Position numbers and translations under genes: made by a program. This document shows, in pieces, positions 41,605 through 50,500 of a stretch of DNA of 52,051 bases. Position 1 is the stretch's first letter. The number at the start of each line of letters is the position of its first letter. Source of the stretch: Lentisphaeria bacterium (GTDB lineage Bacteria; Verrucomicrobiota; Lentisphaeria; Oligosphaerales; Oligosphaeraceae). The stretch lies in assembly GCA_016288215.1 (NCBI GenBank), contig JAEEYQ010000040.1, positions 1 through 52,051 on the forward strand. The letters are read 5' to 3'. The notes below the pieces were generated by a model. It was given only the letters and a program-made list of their open reading frames with translations. It searched no databases and had not been told where the DNA came from.

Positions 41605-42723
41605 ATGGATGTGAACTGCCCGCGCTGCGGTCAGCCATTGACCAAGACCTTCTATCAGGGAAAAATCGCCTTTTATTGCCAACAGGGGCATGGAGAGGCG
41701 GTGTCCCTTTCGGTGGTGAGGGCTTTGTGTGGCCAGCCAACCTTTGCCAACATGCTGTGGCGCAAGGCATTAGATGCATCTGAAAATGGCGGTGTCCCTT
41801 GCCCGCTGTGCCGGCTTCCCATGTCCGTCATCCGGTTGCCTGTCAAAGGGGTGGAATTGGAGCTGGACATCTGCTGCCGCTGTCAGGAGCTTTGGTTCGA
41901 TCCCACTGAGCTGGAGGAACTTCCGAAACCGCCACCGCCGCCAAAGGCCCCTCAGATGCCCCAGCGGGCGAAGGAGATTCTGGCGATTCATGCGGTCAAT
42001 GAGATGAGGAAGAACGAGCCGCGGCCGGAAGGCCTCTGCCATGTCGCGGGCATTTTCGACTCTCCAGGGGAAGTCGGCGGAGTGGAGAGCTTCTCTCGCC
42101 CTTGGTGCACGTGGGCGCTTGTGGCCCTCAGCGTCGCCATCTATTGGACGACGTACGACAATGCGAAGGTCGCCGTGTACGAATGGGGGCTGATTCCCTC
42201 GGAATGCCTCCGCAAGGGCGGGTTCACGTTTTTCACCTCCATGTTTCTCCACGAAAACTTCTTCCATCTGTTCAGCAACATGTTCGCCCTGCTGATTTTC
42301 GGAAACAATGTGGAGGACGTGTTGGGAGTCTCCACATATCTGGCATCCGTCTTGGGCTCGGGACTGGTGGCTAACCTGTTGCATGTCATTGTCTTCCATA
42401 ATTCGAAGATTCCCCTTGTCGGTGCCAGCAGCTTCATTTCGGGCATCATGGCGACCTATGCGGTCTTCTTTCCCACCGTCACCGTCTCCTTCTACACGCG
42501 AATCGGATGGTTTAGAATTCCAAGATGGGTCCGCCTTCCGGTATGGTGTGCGTTCGGCCTTTGGCTTTTCTTTGATTTGGTGACGTCGATAATCCTGATG
42601 GACGAGGCTGGCGTCGGAACCGCCTACACCGCCCATGTGGGCGGGGCGGTTTTCGGTCTTGTGGTCGGCTTCCTTCTTCGCCACAAGCTGAAGGAGCGCA
42701 TGGATGCGATAAGCGAGCTGTAA
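41605..42723 (+). CDS. Rhomboid-family intramembrane protease with N-terminal zinc fingers
   Basis: 372 residues from the ATG at 41605, behind GGAGGTG. Residues 1-40 carry a zinc-ribbon-like CPRCGQPL with CQQGHG; residues ~70-115 match a TFIIB-type zinc finger (CPLCRLPM ... DICCRCQELWFDPTELEEL). A proline-rich linker follows. From ~165 there are about six membrane helices. HENFFHLFSNMFALLIFG is the rhomboid oxyanion region, GASS (273-276) carries the catalytic Ser275, and TAHVGGAVFGL carries the partner His344. Rhomboids cleave membrane-anchored substrates. The cytoplasmic zinc module may recruit substrate or nucleic acid (inference). Monocistronic. Confidence 0.88.
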   Translation: MDVNCPRCGQPLTKTFYQGKIAFYCQQGHGEAVSLSVVRALCGQPTFANMLWRKALDASENGGVPCPLCRLPMSVIRLPVKGVELELDICCRCQELWFDPTELEELPKPPPPPKAPQMPQRAKEILAIHAVNEMRKNEPRPEGLCHVAGIFDSPGEVGGVESFSRPWCTWALVALSVAIYWTTYDNAKVAVYEWGLIPSECLRKGGFTFFTSMFLHENFFHLFSNMFALLIFGNNVEDVLGVSTYLASVLGSGLVANLLHVIVFHNSKIPLVGASSFISGIMATYAVFFPTVTVSFYTRIGWFRIPRWVRLPVWCAFGLWLFFDLVTSIILMDEAGVGTAYTAHVGGAVFGLVVGFLLRHKLKERMDAISEL

Positions 42724-42775
42724 ATAACTAGGAATCAGTAATTAGCAATGTCCCGTTTCCCAGGTCTCATGTCTG
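42724..42775. repeat. Degenerate AATTAG and GTCTC repeat remnants
   Basis: AACTAGGAATCAGTAATTAGC is followed by GTCCCGTTTCCCAGGTCTCATG. The two short-repeat families are joined as at 30704. The remainder of the gap to 42917 holds no clear gene; a hydrophobic in-frame extension of the kinase (from 42807) is possible. Confidence 0.5.
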
Positions 42776-42917
42776 AAGCATCGCTTTAGTTCAATGTCAA
42801 GTTGACATGACTGGGGGTGGTGCGCTTGCCTTTTTGCTACTCTGCATTACGTTAAAGTCTTTTACACTCATAACTGCCGTTCTCCCACCTTTTTCAGTCC
42901 AATTCAGGCCAAACTCC

Positions 42918-45900
42918 ATGAACAAAAAGGCCAATTCCAAAACCGCCAATGCATCCGGCCCGACGGATGAGCGTTCCTGCCGACTGGATGGGACGGATGG
43001 GTTCTCCATCCCTGAGCGGTTCTGTAGCATCCTGTCCCAAGCCAAGATCGGCTTCTGGCGTCTTGAAATCCAAGAGGGGCAGCCGCTTCGCATGTCTTCG
43101 GACAGAAGCCTGCTTGCCCTGCTGGGCGCGGAGCCTGACCTTGCGCCTGAGGAGCAGTACCTTGCCTGGCACCGCCGCATCGATGAAGGCGACGTGGCGA
43201 ACGTGGACGACGCCCTCCACCGCATGGTGCAGGGTCATGTCGTCCAAATCCGCTACCTTTGGCATCATCCCACCAACGGTCCCGTGTACGTGTGCGGGAC
43301 AGGCTCCCGCCGAGAGGTCTGCGGAGACCGCGTCCTGCTGGAGGGCATCCATCAGGACTTGTCGGAGCTGATGAACGTGCGTCAGGAGTTTTCCTCCCTG
43401 CAGGGCAACATCCAGAAGGAGCGGCTGCTGGAGCAGCAGCGCATGGAAGAGCGGAAGAAGATTCTGGAAACCCTTGCCCATGCGCGAGATGTGGCGGAGT
43501 ACGAGGCGGATTTCGTCAACCACATCATCAATTCCATGCCCATGCCCTGCTTTGTGAAGGACGTGGAAAACGGCTTTCGGTATGTCCGCTGCAATGCCGC
43601 CTATGCGCAGTTGCATAATTTGAATGAAAATGATATCATTGGAAAGACGGATGTGGAGCTATTCGGGCCGGAGGTGGCCGAGCAGCTTCACAGGCGGGAC
43701 ATGGAGGCGTTGAAGAAAGATCAGCTCATCCGCATTGAGGACACCTATTCATGGGAGCGCAATCATCGGCGGACTCTTGTGCGATGGAAGAAGCCCGTGA
43801 CGGCGCCCAACGGCAAGAAAGTCCTGCTCTGTGTGGCGGAGGATGTGACGCCTGAGAAGCAGACGCTGGCCGCCGAGGAGTTCAAGAACGAGATCACCGC
43901 CTATTTGGTGGACCATTCCAACCTGGCTCAGGTCACGGATTTCGTGGCTCAACGCATCATCGCGGTGACCGGCTGCGCCCATGTGATGCTGCATCCCTAC
44001 GGCATGACGCGCAGGGACTGGTTCGCGGACTCGGAGCAATCCCGCTGTCATCAGTGCGACAGCTGCCCTCTCTGCACAACCCCGCCGGAACGGCTCTTTG
44101 ACACTGAAAACCAGCTGGTTCTGAACGATGTCCGCCAAAGCGGTCTACTCACGTTCCCTGACTGCTGTTCCACCCGTTCCATTATCGCCCGCCAGATCAT
44201 TCTCAAGGACAAGCCATGGGGCATGATCGCGATTTTCTCCTCCGAAATGGATTCGGAGATCACCACCGTCTGTGGAAAGATGCTGCAGGTGGCCTGCGAC
44301 ATCATCGCCCTCGCGTTGATGCGGGAGGACCACGAGAAGCTCATCGCCAAACAGCAGAAAAAGCTGCTGGCGGAGGCACGGAAGCAGGCCCAGCAGGAGG
44401 CCCAGATCAAGAACCTGGAGGCACGGGCCCTCATCGCCGGCATCGGCGATGACTACGATGGCATTCTCTTCGTCTCCCTGGACAAGGCCCCCAATGAGGA
44501 CGACACCGTCATCTACCGCATCAACGAAAAGTTCGCCGAGAAGATTCCCGACCTCAACATCCGCCACCGCTTCAATCGCTATCTTCATCAGATCGCCGAC
44601 AACATCGTCCATCCGGACGACAGAAGCTCCTTCATCGCCCAAACGCACCGCGCCACCACGCTGGAGAATCTGAAGGACGGCGTCTCCTATGTGGTGGATT
44701 TCCGAGCCGTGCTGGATGGCAGCATCCACAACTACCAGATGAAATTCATCCCCAGCAACGACGGGAAGAAAAACATCCATGGTCTCATCATCGGTCTGCA
44801 GAACATCGACATGCAAATCAACCAGAAGCAGACTGAGCAGGTCTATCAGCAGGCCATCCTTGCGGACGCCTACTATTATTATAAGGTGAATCTCTCCCGA
44901 GACGCCATAGTGCCGCCGCTCATCGAAAAGGTCAACGGCCACGCCGTGAACGGAACCGACAAGCTGGGCAGCCCCCTGCCCACCTACACGGCGGCCATCA
45001 TCGGGCACGCCGCCAGCAAACTGGATCCGGAGGACAGGGAGAACTATATCCATCGGCTCAGCGTGGACTATCTCGTCGACTGCTTCAACCATGGCGACAC
45101 CAAACCCGAATTCACCTGCAGAGTCAATTCGGACGACATCGGCTGGCATTACCGCAAATACGTCTGCTACCTCTCCCAAAACGAACGGTCCGGAGACATC
45201 TTCTCCATGACTGTGGTCTATGATGTCTCCAGCGAGATGAAGGCCAAGGCGGAGCGGCGGGAACGGCAGCGGCAGCTGGAGCAGAACATGGAGATCATCG
45301 GCGGCCTCGTCACCGAATACACCGCCCTCTATCACCTCAATCTGGACACCAACGTCGTCACCATCTACTCCATCTCCGACCGGCTGGCCGACACCAAGAA
45401 GCTGTGGGACACCATCAGCAACTACCATGAGGCCTACCCCAAATTCGTCAGGAACTCCGTCTATCCGGATGACCAGCCCATGATGATGGAACTGGCCGGA
45501 CCCGACAACATGCGGCGGGTCCTGCGGGGGCGGAAGAAATACAGCGTGCTCTTCCGCCGCAACTACAATGGCGTCTATCTATGGACAGAGCAGGTCTTTA
45601 TCAAGTTTGCGGCGCCGGAGGAGGAGGCCTCCGCCATCGCCATTGGCTTCATCGAGAAGGACAAGGAGGTCCGCGCCGAGCAGGATCGGCAGACTCAGCT
45701 GCAGGAGGCGCTGATGCTCGCCCAGGCCGCGAACCGCGCCAAGACCACCTTCCTCAACAACATGTCCCATGACATCCGCACCCCCATGAACGCCATCATT
45801 GGCTTCACCGGATTGGCCTCCATGCACATCGACAACAAGGAGCAGGTCCAGGGCTATCTGGATAAGATCAGCCAGTCCTCCGACCATCTGCTCTCCCTCA

Positions 45901-47273
45901 TCAACGATGTTCTGGACATGAGCCGCATCGAGTCCGGCAAGATGTCCCTCAACGAAAGGGAGGAGGATCTGGCCGAAATCGTCCATACCCTGCGCAACAT
46001 CATCCAGGCGGACATCAGCGCCAAACAGCTGGAGCTTTTCATCGACACGGTGGACGTGGCGGACGAATTTGTGGTCTGCGACAAGCTGCGCCTGAACCAA
46101 ATCCTCCTGAACATCACTTCAAACGCCATCAAATACACCCGCCCGGGAGGCCGTATCTCCATGCGAATCATCGAGTTGCCCTCCAGCCGGCCGGGCTTCG
46201 GCATCTTCGAGTTCCATGTCATGGACACGGGCATCGGCATGAGCGAAGACTACATTAAGACCATCTTCGAACCCTTCACCCGCGAAAACACCGCCACCGT
46301 CTCCGGCATCCAGGGCACGGGGTTGGGCATGGCCATCACAAAGAACATTGTGGACATGATGGGCGGCACCATCAAGGTGGAGTCCCGCAAGAACGAGGGC
46401 ACCCATTTCATCCTCCGGCTGGAATTTCGGCTGGCCACCTCTAAACAGGCTGTCCCGCCGCAGATCGCCGAGTTCGCCAATGTCCGCAGCCTGGTCATTG
46501 ACGATGATTCCAACACCTGCCTCAGCATCTCCCGCATGTTGCGGTCGGCGGGACTGCGCTCCGAATGGTGCGTCTCCGGCAAGGAGGCCATGGTGCGCAT
46601 TGAGGAGGCGCTGAAACTGAAGGACGACTATGGCGTCTTCATCATCGATCTGCTCATGCCAGACCTGAACGGCGTGGAGACCGTCCGCCGCATCCGCCGT
46701 CTGGTGGGGCCGGACCCCATCATCATCATCATGACCGCCTACGATTGGTCCGATATGGAAGAGGAGGCCCGGGAGGCCGCCGTCTCCGATTTCATCGCAA
46801 AGCCCGTGTTCCTCTCCGACCTCCACAAGGTCTTCGCCCGCTTCCAGCGGCGAAAGGAGACCCCGAAATCCACAATGGCCGGAGAGCAGGTCTTCTCTGG
46901 CAAGCGGATTCTTCTTGTGGAGGACAATGAACTCAATCGGGAAATCGCCACCGAACTGCTGAAGGAAAACGGCTTCATCGTCGACACGGCGGAGGACGGC
47001 GTCTATGCCGTCAACAAGATGAAAGCCGCCAAACCCGGCGACTATGATGTCATCTTGATGGATGTCCAAATGCCTGTCATGGACGGATATGAGGCCACTC
47101 GGCAAATCCGCGCCCTGCCCAATCCGCAGCTGGCCGCCATCCCCATCATCGCCATGACCGCCAATGCCTTCGCCGAAGACAAAAAGGCCGCTTTGGAAGC
47201 CGGCATGAACGAACACATCCCCAAACCCATCAAACTCAACATCCTCCTTCGGGCTCTGGCCAGATTCCTGTAG
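42918..47273 (+). CDS. Multi-PAS/GAF hybrid sensor histidine kinase with two receiver domains
   Basis: 1451 residues from ATG 42918; an in-frame ATG at 42807 would add a hydrophobic stretch, so a membrane anchor cannot be excluded. Order: PAS-like (~30-140), short coiled coil (~150-195), PAS (NSMPMPCFVKDVENGFRYV), GAF-like (~325-480) with CHQCDSCPLC (Cys377, 380, 383, 386), two or three further PAS-like units, HisKA with SHDIRTPMNAIIGF (His951), HATPase (ILLNITSNAIKY, GTGLGMAITKNIVDMMGG), receiver 1 (Asp1244 in FIIDLLMPDLNG) and receiver 2 (Asp1382 in ILMDVQMPVMDG). It autophosphorylates and relays to its own receivers; no Hpt or output domain is seen, so a separate partner is expected. Monocistronic with its own terminator. 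Confidence 0.9.
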   Translation: MNKKANSKTANASGPTDERSCRLDGTDGFSIPERFCSILSQAKIGFWRLEIQEGQPLRMSSDRSLLALLGAEPDLAPEEQYLAWHRRIDEGDVANVDDALHRMVQGHVVQIRYLWHHPTNGPVYVCGTGSRREVCGDRVLLEGIHQDLSELMNVRQEFSSLQGNIQKERLLEQQRMEERKKILETLAHARDVAEYEADFVNHIINSMPMPCFVKDVENGFRYVRCNAAYAQLHNLNENDIIGKTDVELFGPEVAEQLHRRDMEALKKDQLIRIEDTYSWERNHRRTLVRWKKPVTAPNGKKVLLCVAEDVTPEKQTLAAEEFKNEITAYLVDHSNLAQVTDFVAQRIIAVTGCAHVMLHPYGMTRRDWFADSEQSRCHQCDSCPLCTTPPERLFDTENQLVLNDVRQSGLLTFPDCCSTRSIIARQIILKDKPWGMIAIFSSEMDSEITTVCGKMLQVACDIIALALMREDHEKLIAKQQKKLLAEARKQAQQEAQIKNLEARALIAGIGDDYDGILFVSLDKAPNEDDTVIYRINEKFAEKIPDLNIRHRFNRYLHQIADNIVHPDDRSSFIAQTHRATTLENLKDGVSYVVDFRAVLDGSIHNYQMKFIPSNDGKKNIHGLIIGLQNIDMQINQKQTEQVYQQAILADAYYYYKVNLSRDAIVPPLIEKVNGHAVNGTDKLGSPLPTYTAAIIGHAASKLDPEDRENYIHRLSVDYLVDCFNHGDTKPEFTCRVNSDDIGWHYRKYVCYLSQNERSGDIFSMTVVYDVSSEMKAKAERRERQRQLEQNMEIIGGLVTEYTALYHLNLDTNVVTIYSISDRLADTKKLWDTISNYHEAYPKFVRNSVYPDDQPMMMELAGPDNMRRVLRGRKKYSVLFRRNYNGVYLWTEQVFIKFAAPEEEASAIAIGFIEKDKEVRAEQDRQTQLQEALMLAQAANRAKTTFLNNMSHDIRTPMNAIIGFTGLASMHIDNKEQVQGYLDKISQSSDHLLSLINDVLDMSRIESGKMSLNEREEDLAEIVHTLRNIIQADISAKQLELFIDTVDVADEFVVCDKLRLNQILLNITSNAIKYTRPGGRISMRIIELPSSRPGFGIFEFHVMDTGIGMSEDYIKTIFEPFTRENTATVSGIQGTGLGMAITKNIVDMMGGTIKVESRKNEGTHFILRLEFRLATSKQAVPPQIAEFANVRSLVIDDDSNTCLSISRMLRSAGLRSEWCVSGKEAMVRIEEALKLKDDYGVFIIDLLMPDLNGVETVRRIRRLVGPDPIIIIMTAYDWSDMEEEAREAAVSDFIAKPVFLSDLHKVFARFQRRKETPKSTMAGEQVFSGKRILLVEDNELNREIATELLKENGFIVDTAEDGVYAVNKMKAAKPGDYDVILMDVQMPVMDGYEATRQIRALPNPQLAAIPIIAMTANAFAEDKKAALEAGMNEHIPKPIKLNILLRALARFL

Positions 47274-47292
47274 CGTAACGGTTTAGAGGAAA

Positions 47293-47320
47293 TCCACAGG
47301 TCACACGGAATTAACGGAAG
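47293..47320. repeat. CCACAG-type short repeat (copy 3)
   Basis: TCCACAGGTCACACGGAATT followed by AACGGAAG. Same order as 12010-12039 and 39611-39640; adjoins the kinase terminator. Confidence 0.45.
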
Positions 47321-47353
47321 CGAACTGTCGTTGGCGCGGCAGTTCGCTTTTTT
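47320..47353 (+). terminator. Rho-independent terminator after the hybrid kinase
   Basis: Perfect 8-bp stem GCGAACTG (47320-47327) with CAGTTCGC (47340-47347), 12-nt loop, followed by TTTTTT. Confidence 0.9.
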
Positions 47354-47555
47354 ATGTCATTGTGTTTACCATGGACGCTTGGATTTTTCATGACTTTTAA
47401 TGAATTCATTGGATGCAATATGATTTTTCAATAAAAAGCAATTTATTTCAATTTTTTGCCTTTAAAGATGGAAAAATTGCATTAAATTACATTGATATTC
47501 TTTATTTGATTTCATTATTGCATGCAGATCATTCATTCAATCTGGAGGGAAATCC
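47354..47555 (+). other. AT-rich leader upstream of the MBG-repeat protein
   Basis: A 200-bp AT-rich stretch without a gene. It contains TTGATA at ~47492 and several AT-rich -10-like hexamers, so it probably carries the promoter, but no single pair is convincing. GGAGG (47544-47548) is the ribosome site for the ATG at 47556. Confidence 0.5.
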
Positions 47556-50500
47556 ATGACAATCCATGCCAATCGCCTCGTATCCGGACTTCGGCTTCTG
47601 CTGATGCTGTCGTTTTTAGCTGTGGGCATCGGCGACGCCGTCGGCGCTCTTTACCACGTTTCGCCCACAGGGGATGATGATGCCGCAGGCACCACTTGGG
47701 CCAGTGCCTGGAGGGATTTGCAGACGGCGATTGACCGCGCCCAGTCTGGGGACACCATTTGGGTCGCATCTGGAACATATTCACCCACAAGTACATATAT
47801 CTATGAGGAAGAAGGGATTCTGGCCAGCTCGTTTCTGTTGAAGGACGGCGTGAGCCTCTATGGGGGCTTTCGCGGAGGGGAAGGCAGCATTTCGGAGCGG
47901 GTGGTGACGGGAGGCGTCTGCTGGGGGATGCAATATCCCACGGTGCTTCGGCAGGAGGACGGCGTCATGGGCTCCGTTCTTCATGGCGGGGAGACGCCCT
48001 TCTCCAGCCAGACGATCATTGACGGCTTCACCGTCGAAGGCGGCATGGCGGCGGGAAGCGGGGCGTTCGCCGTGGGCGGCGGCATCGTCGTCATGGGGCA
48101 GGTTCAAATTCGCAACTGCGTCATACAGAACAACATGTCTCGTTTTGGAGCGGGCGCGTTCCTGCAAGGGCAGGCGTTGATGGAGCAATGTCTTGTCTGC
48201 GACAATGACCTGATTGACGAAGGCTGGGGCGCCTTGGGCGCCGGCGTCTTCCTGTGCGGCGAGGGCGGCCGTCTGATCAATTCCCTGCTGCTGCGCAACG
48301 GACTGGGCGGTGATGGTCCCGTCTCCGGCGGCGGTGTCTGCGCGGACGGCGATGGTCTCATCGCCTATTGCACGGTGGTTGGCAATCGGGGCGAACTTCC
48401 GGGTTGCGGCGTGTGTCTGCTCTCTGGCGATGAGCGTTTGGTTAACTCTATCGTATGGGGGAACTTAGGAGCATCGCGGCAAGTCTACGGCAGCAATGGC
48501 CAGCTGGTGTCCTGCGCCGTGGAGAACAGCAACGAAGGGGTGGACTGCATTGCGTTGGAGCATGAAAACAGCGGTCCCGGCGGCATCGCCGCCAACGACA
48601 ATCTGGTGGGAACCTATTACATTTGTTTTAGGGATCCGGAGGCGGGGGACTACCGTCTTGGCGGGGGCTCCTACGCCATCAACCGCGCCAGCTCGGGTGC
48701 CTTCTCCTGCACCACCGACGGGGCAGGGGAGGGCCGTTGCCAGCGGGGCTTTCCGGACATGGGAGTCTTCGAGAGCGCGGTCATCGGCAACATCACCGGC
48801 GATTTCGCCGTCCTGTTCCCCTGCGTCTACGGCTACGAGTCCGCTGTTCCCGCCCGCTTCGGCAAGCTGACTCCAGCTCCCTGTCAAGTCAGCTACGAGA
48901 CCGTCACGGGATCCTCCCTGTGGCAATGGAAGCAGGAGCTTGGCGACTGGTTCAGCTATTGGAACAAGGCGGGGTTGGTCTCCATCAAACAGACTCTTCA
49001 AATCACAGGGGAGAACGGCCCCTATTGGCATCCGTACACGGTCACAAAGCCCGTCACCATCAAGCCGCGTCCCGTCACCGTGGCCGCTCAGGCGCAGCAG
49101 AAGTCCTATGGTCAAGACGACCCTGAACTCCGCTATGACATCACTGTCGGTTCTCTGGTCGCAGACGACGCATTCAGCGGAAGCCTGAGCCGCGAAGCCG
49201 GAGAGGACTGCGGGGACTACGCCATCACGCAGGGCTCTTTGTCGTTGAACGACAACTATTTGCTCACCGTGACCCCGGCCACTTTCACCATCGCGCCGCT
49301 GACCATCATCGTTGCCGCGGACAACCTTTCCAAATTCGTGGGAGAGGATGATCCGCCCCTCACCTTCTCCATCGTCTCTGACAACCAGCCCGTCCAAGGC
49401 GACTTCTTCAGCGGGGCCCTGCAGCGGGAAGCTGGCGAGGAGAGCGGCAGCTACGCCATCACGCAGGGCAGCCTGTCCTTGAACGACAACTATCTTCTTG
49501 AATTCCGTCCAGGCGTCTTTGTCATCGCCAGCACACCGCTGACGTTGGACGGCACGCCTTCGGCCACCACCATCGTCTACGGGACGCCACAATCCGGCTC
49601 GATTCTGACCGGCAGAGTTCTTGACGGCAATACCCACGAAGAGGTTGCCGGAACCTTCTATTGGAAGACGCCGGAAGTCCATCTTCCCGTCGGCGTGTGG
49701 GACCGCGAATGGGTCTTTGTTCCGCAGGCGGAGGGCGGCTATGAGGTCCTCAACGGCCTCACGCCAGTCACCGTCATTCAGGCGGAGCTGCAGGTTTCAT
49801 TGGCCGACCCCGCCCCCAGCAGGGTGAAGGGAGCGGACAACCCGCCGTTCACGCTGACCTATTCCGGCTTCGTTCTTGGGGAGGACGAGTCCGTTCTGAC
49901 CCAAGTGCCCACCGTCAACTGCGCCGCCACGCCTGAAAGTCCCGTGGGACTATACGCCATCGTCATCTCCGGCGGCTCCGCGGCTAATTACTATTTGGTC
50001 CGCAACAATGGCGCCCTTTCTGTCGTCACCGCCACGCTTGTCTTGGACGGGACCGTCACCGCGACGGACATCGTCTACGGCGATCCCATCTCCGACTCCG
50101 AGCTGGAGGGAACCTTCCTTGACTCCGCCGGCAACCCAGTTGAGGGCACGTTGGAATGGCTGGACGAACCGGACCTGATTCTTCCTGCGGGCACCCATGT
50201 CCGGCCATGGGTCTTCCATCCGGATTCCGATGACTATGGCGATGTCCAAGGCACGAGTCCTCTGAAGGTCAAGCCACGTCCGATTCAAGTGGAGGCCTGC
50301 TCCGAAAGCATCGTCTATGGCAATCCCCGCCCCGAACTGACGTGGCAGCTGGCCGAAGGCTCCCTGCCGTTGGTGGGAACGGATCAGCCCACAGGTGCCC
50401 TTGCCTGCCCCGCCGGCACGGACGCGGACGACTATCCCATCACCCAAGGCACCCTGAATTTTGGCCCAAACTACGCCGTTGACTTTCAAGATGGCATCCT

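Noticed and set aside
42807..42917. N-terminal membrane extension of the hybrid kinase
   Set aside because: In frame and hydrophobic, but no ribosome site precedes ATG 42807 and the stretch follows a repeat remnant; kept only as an alternative start.
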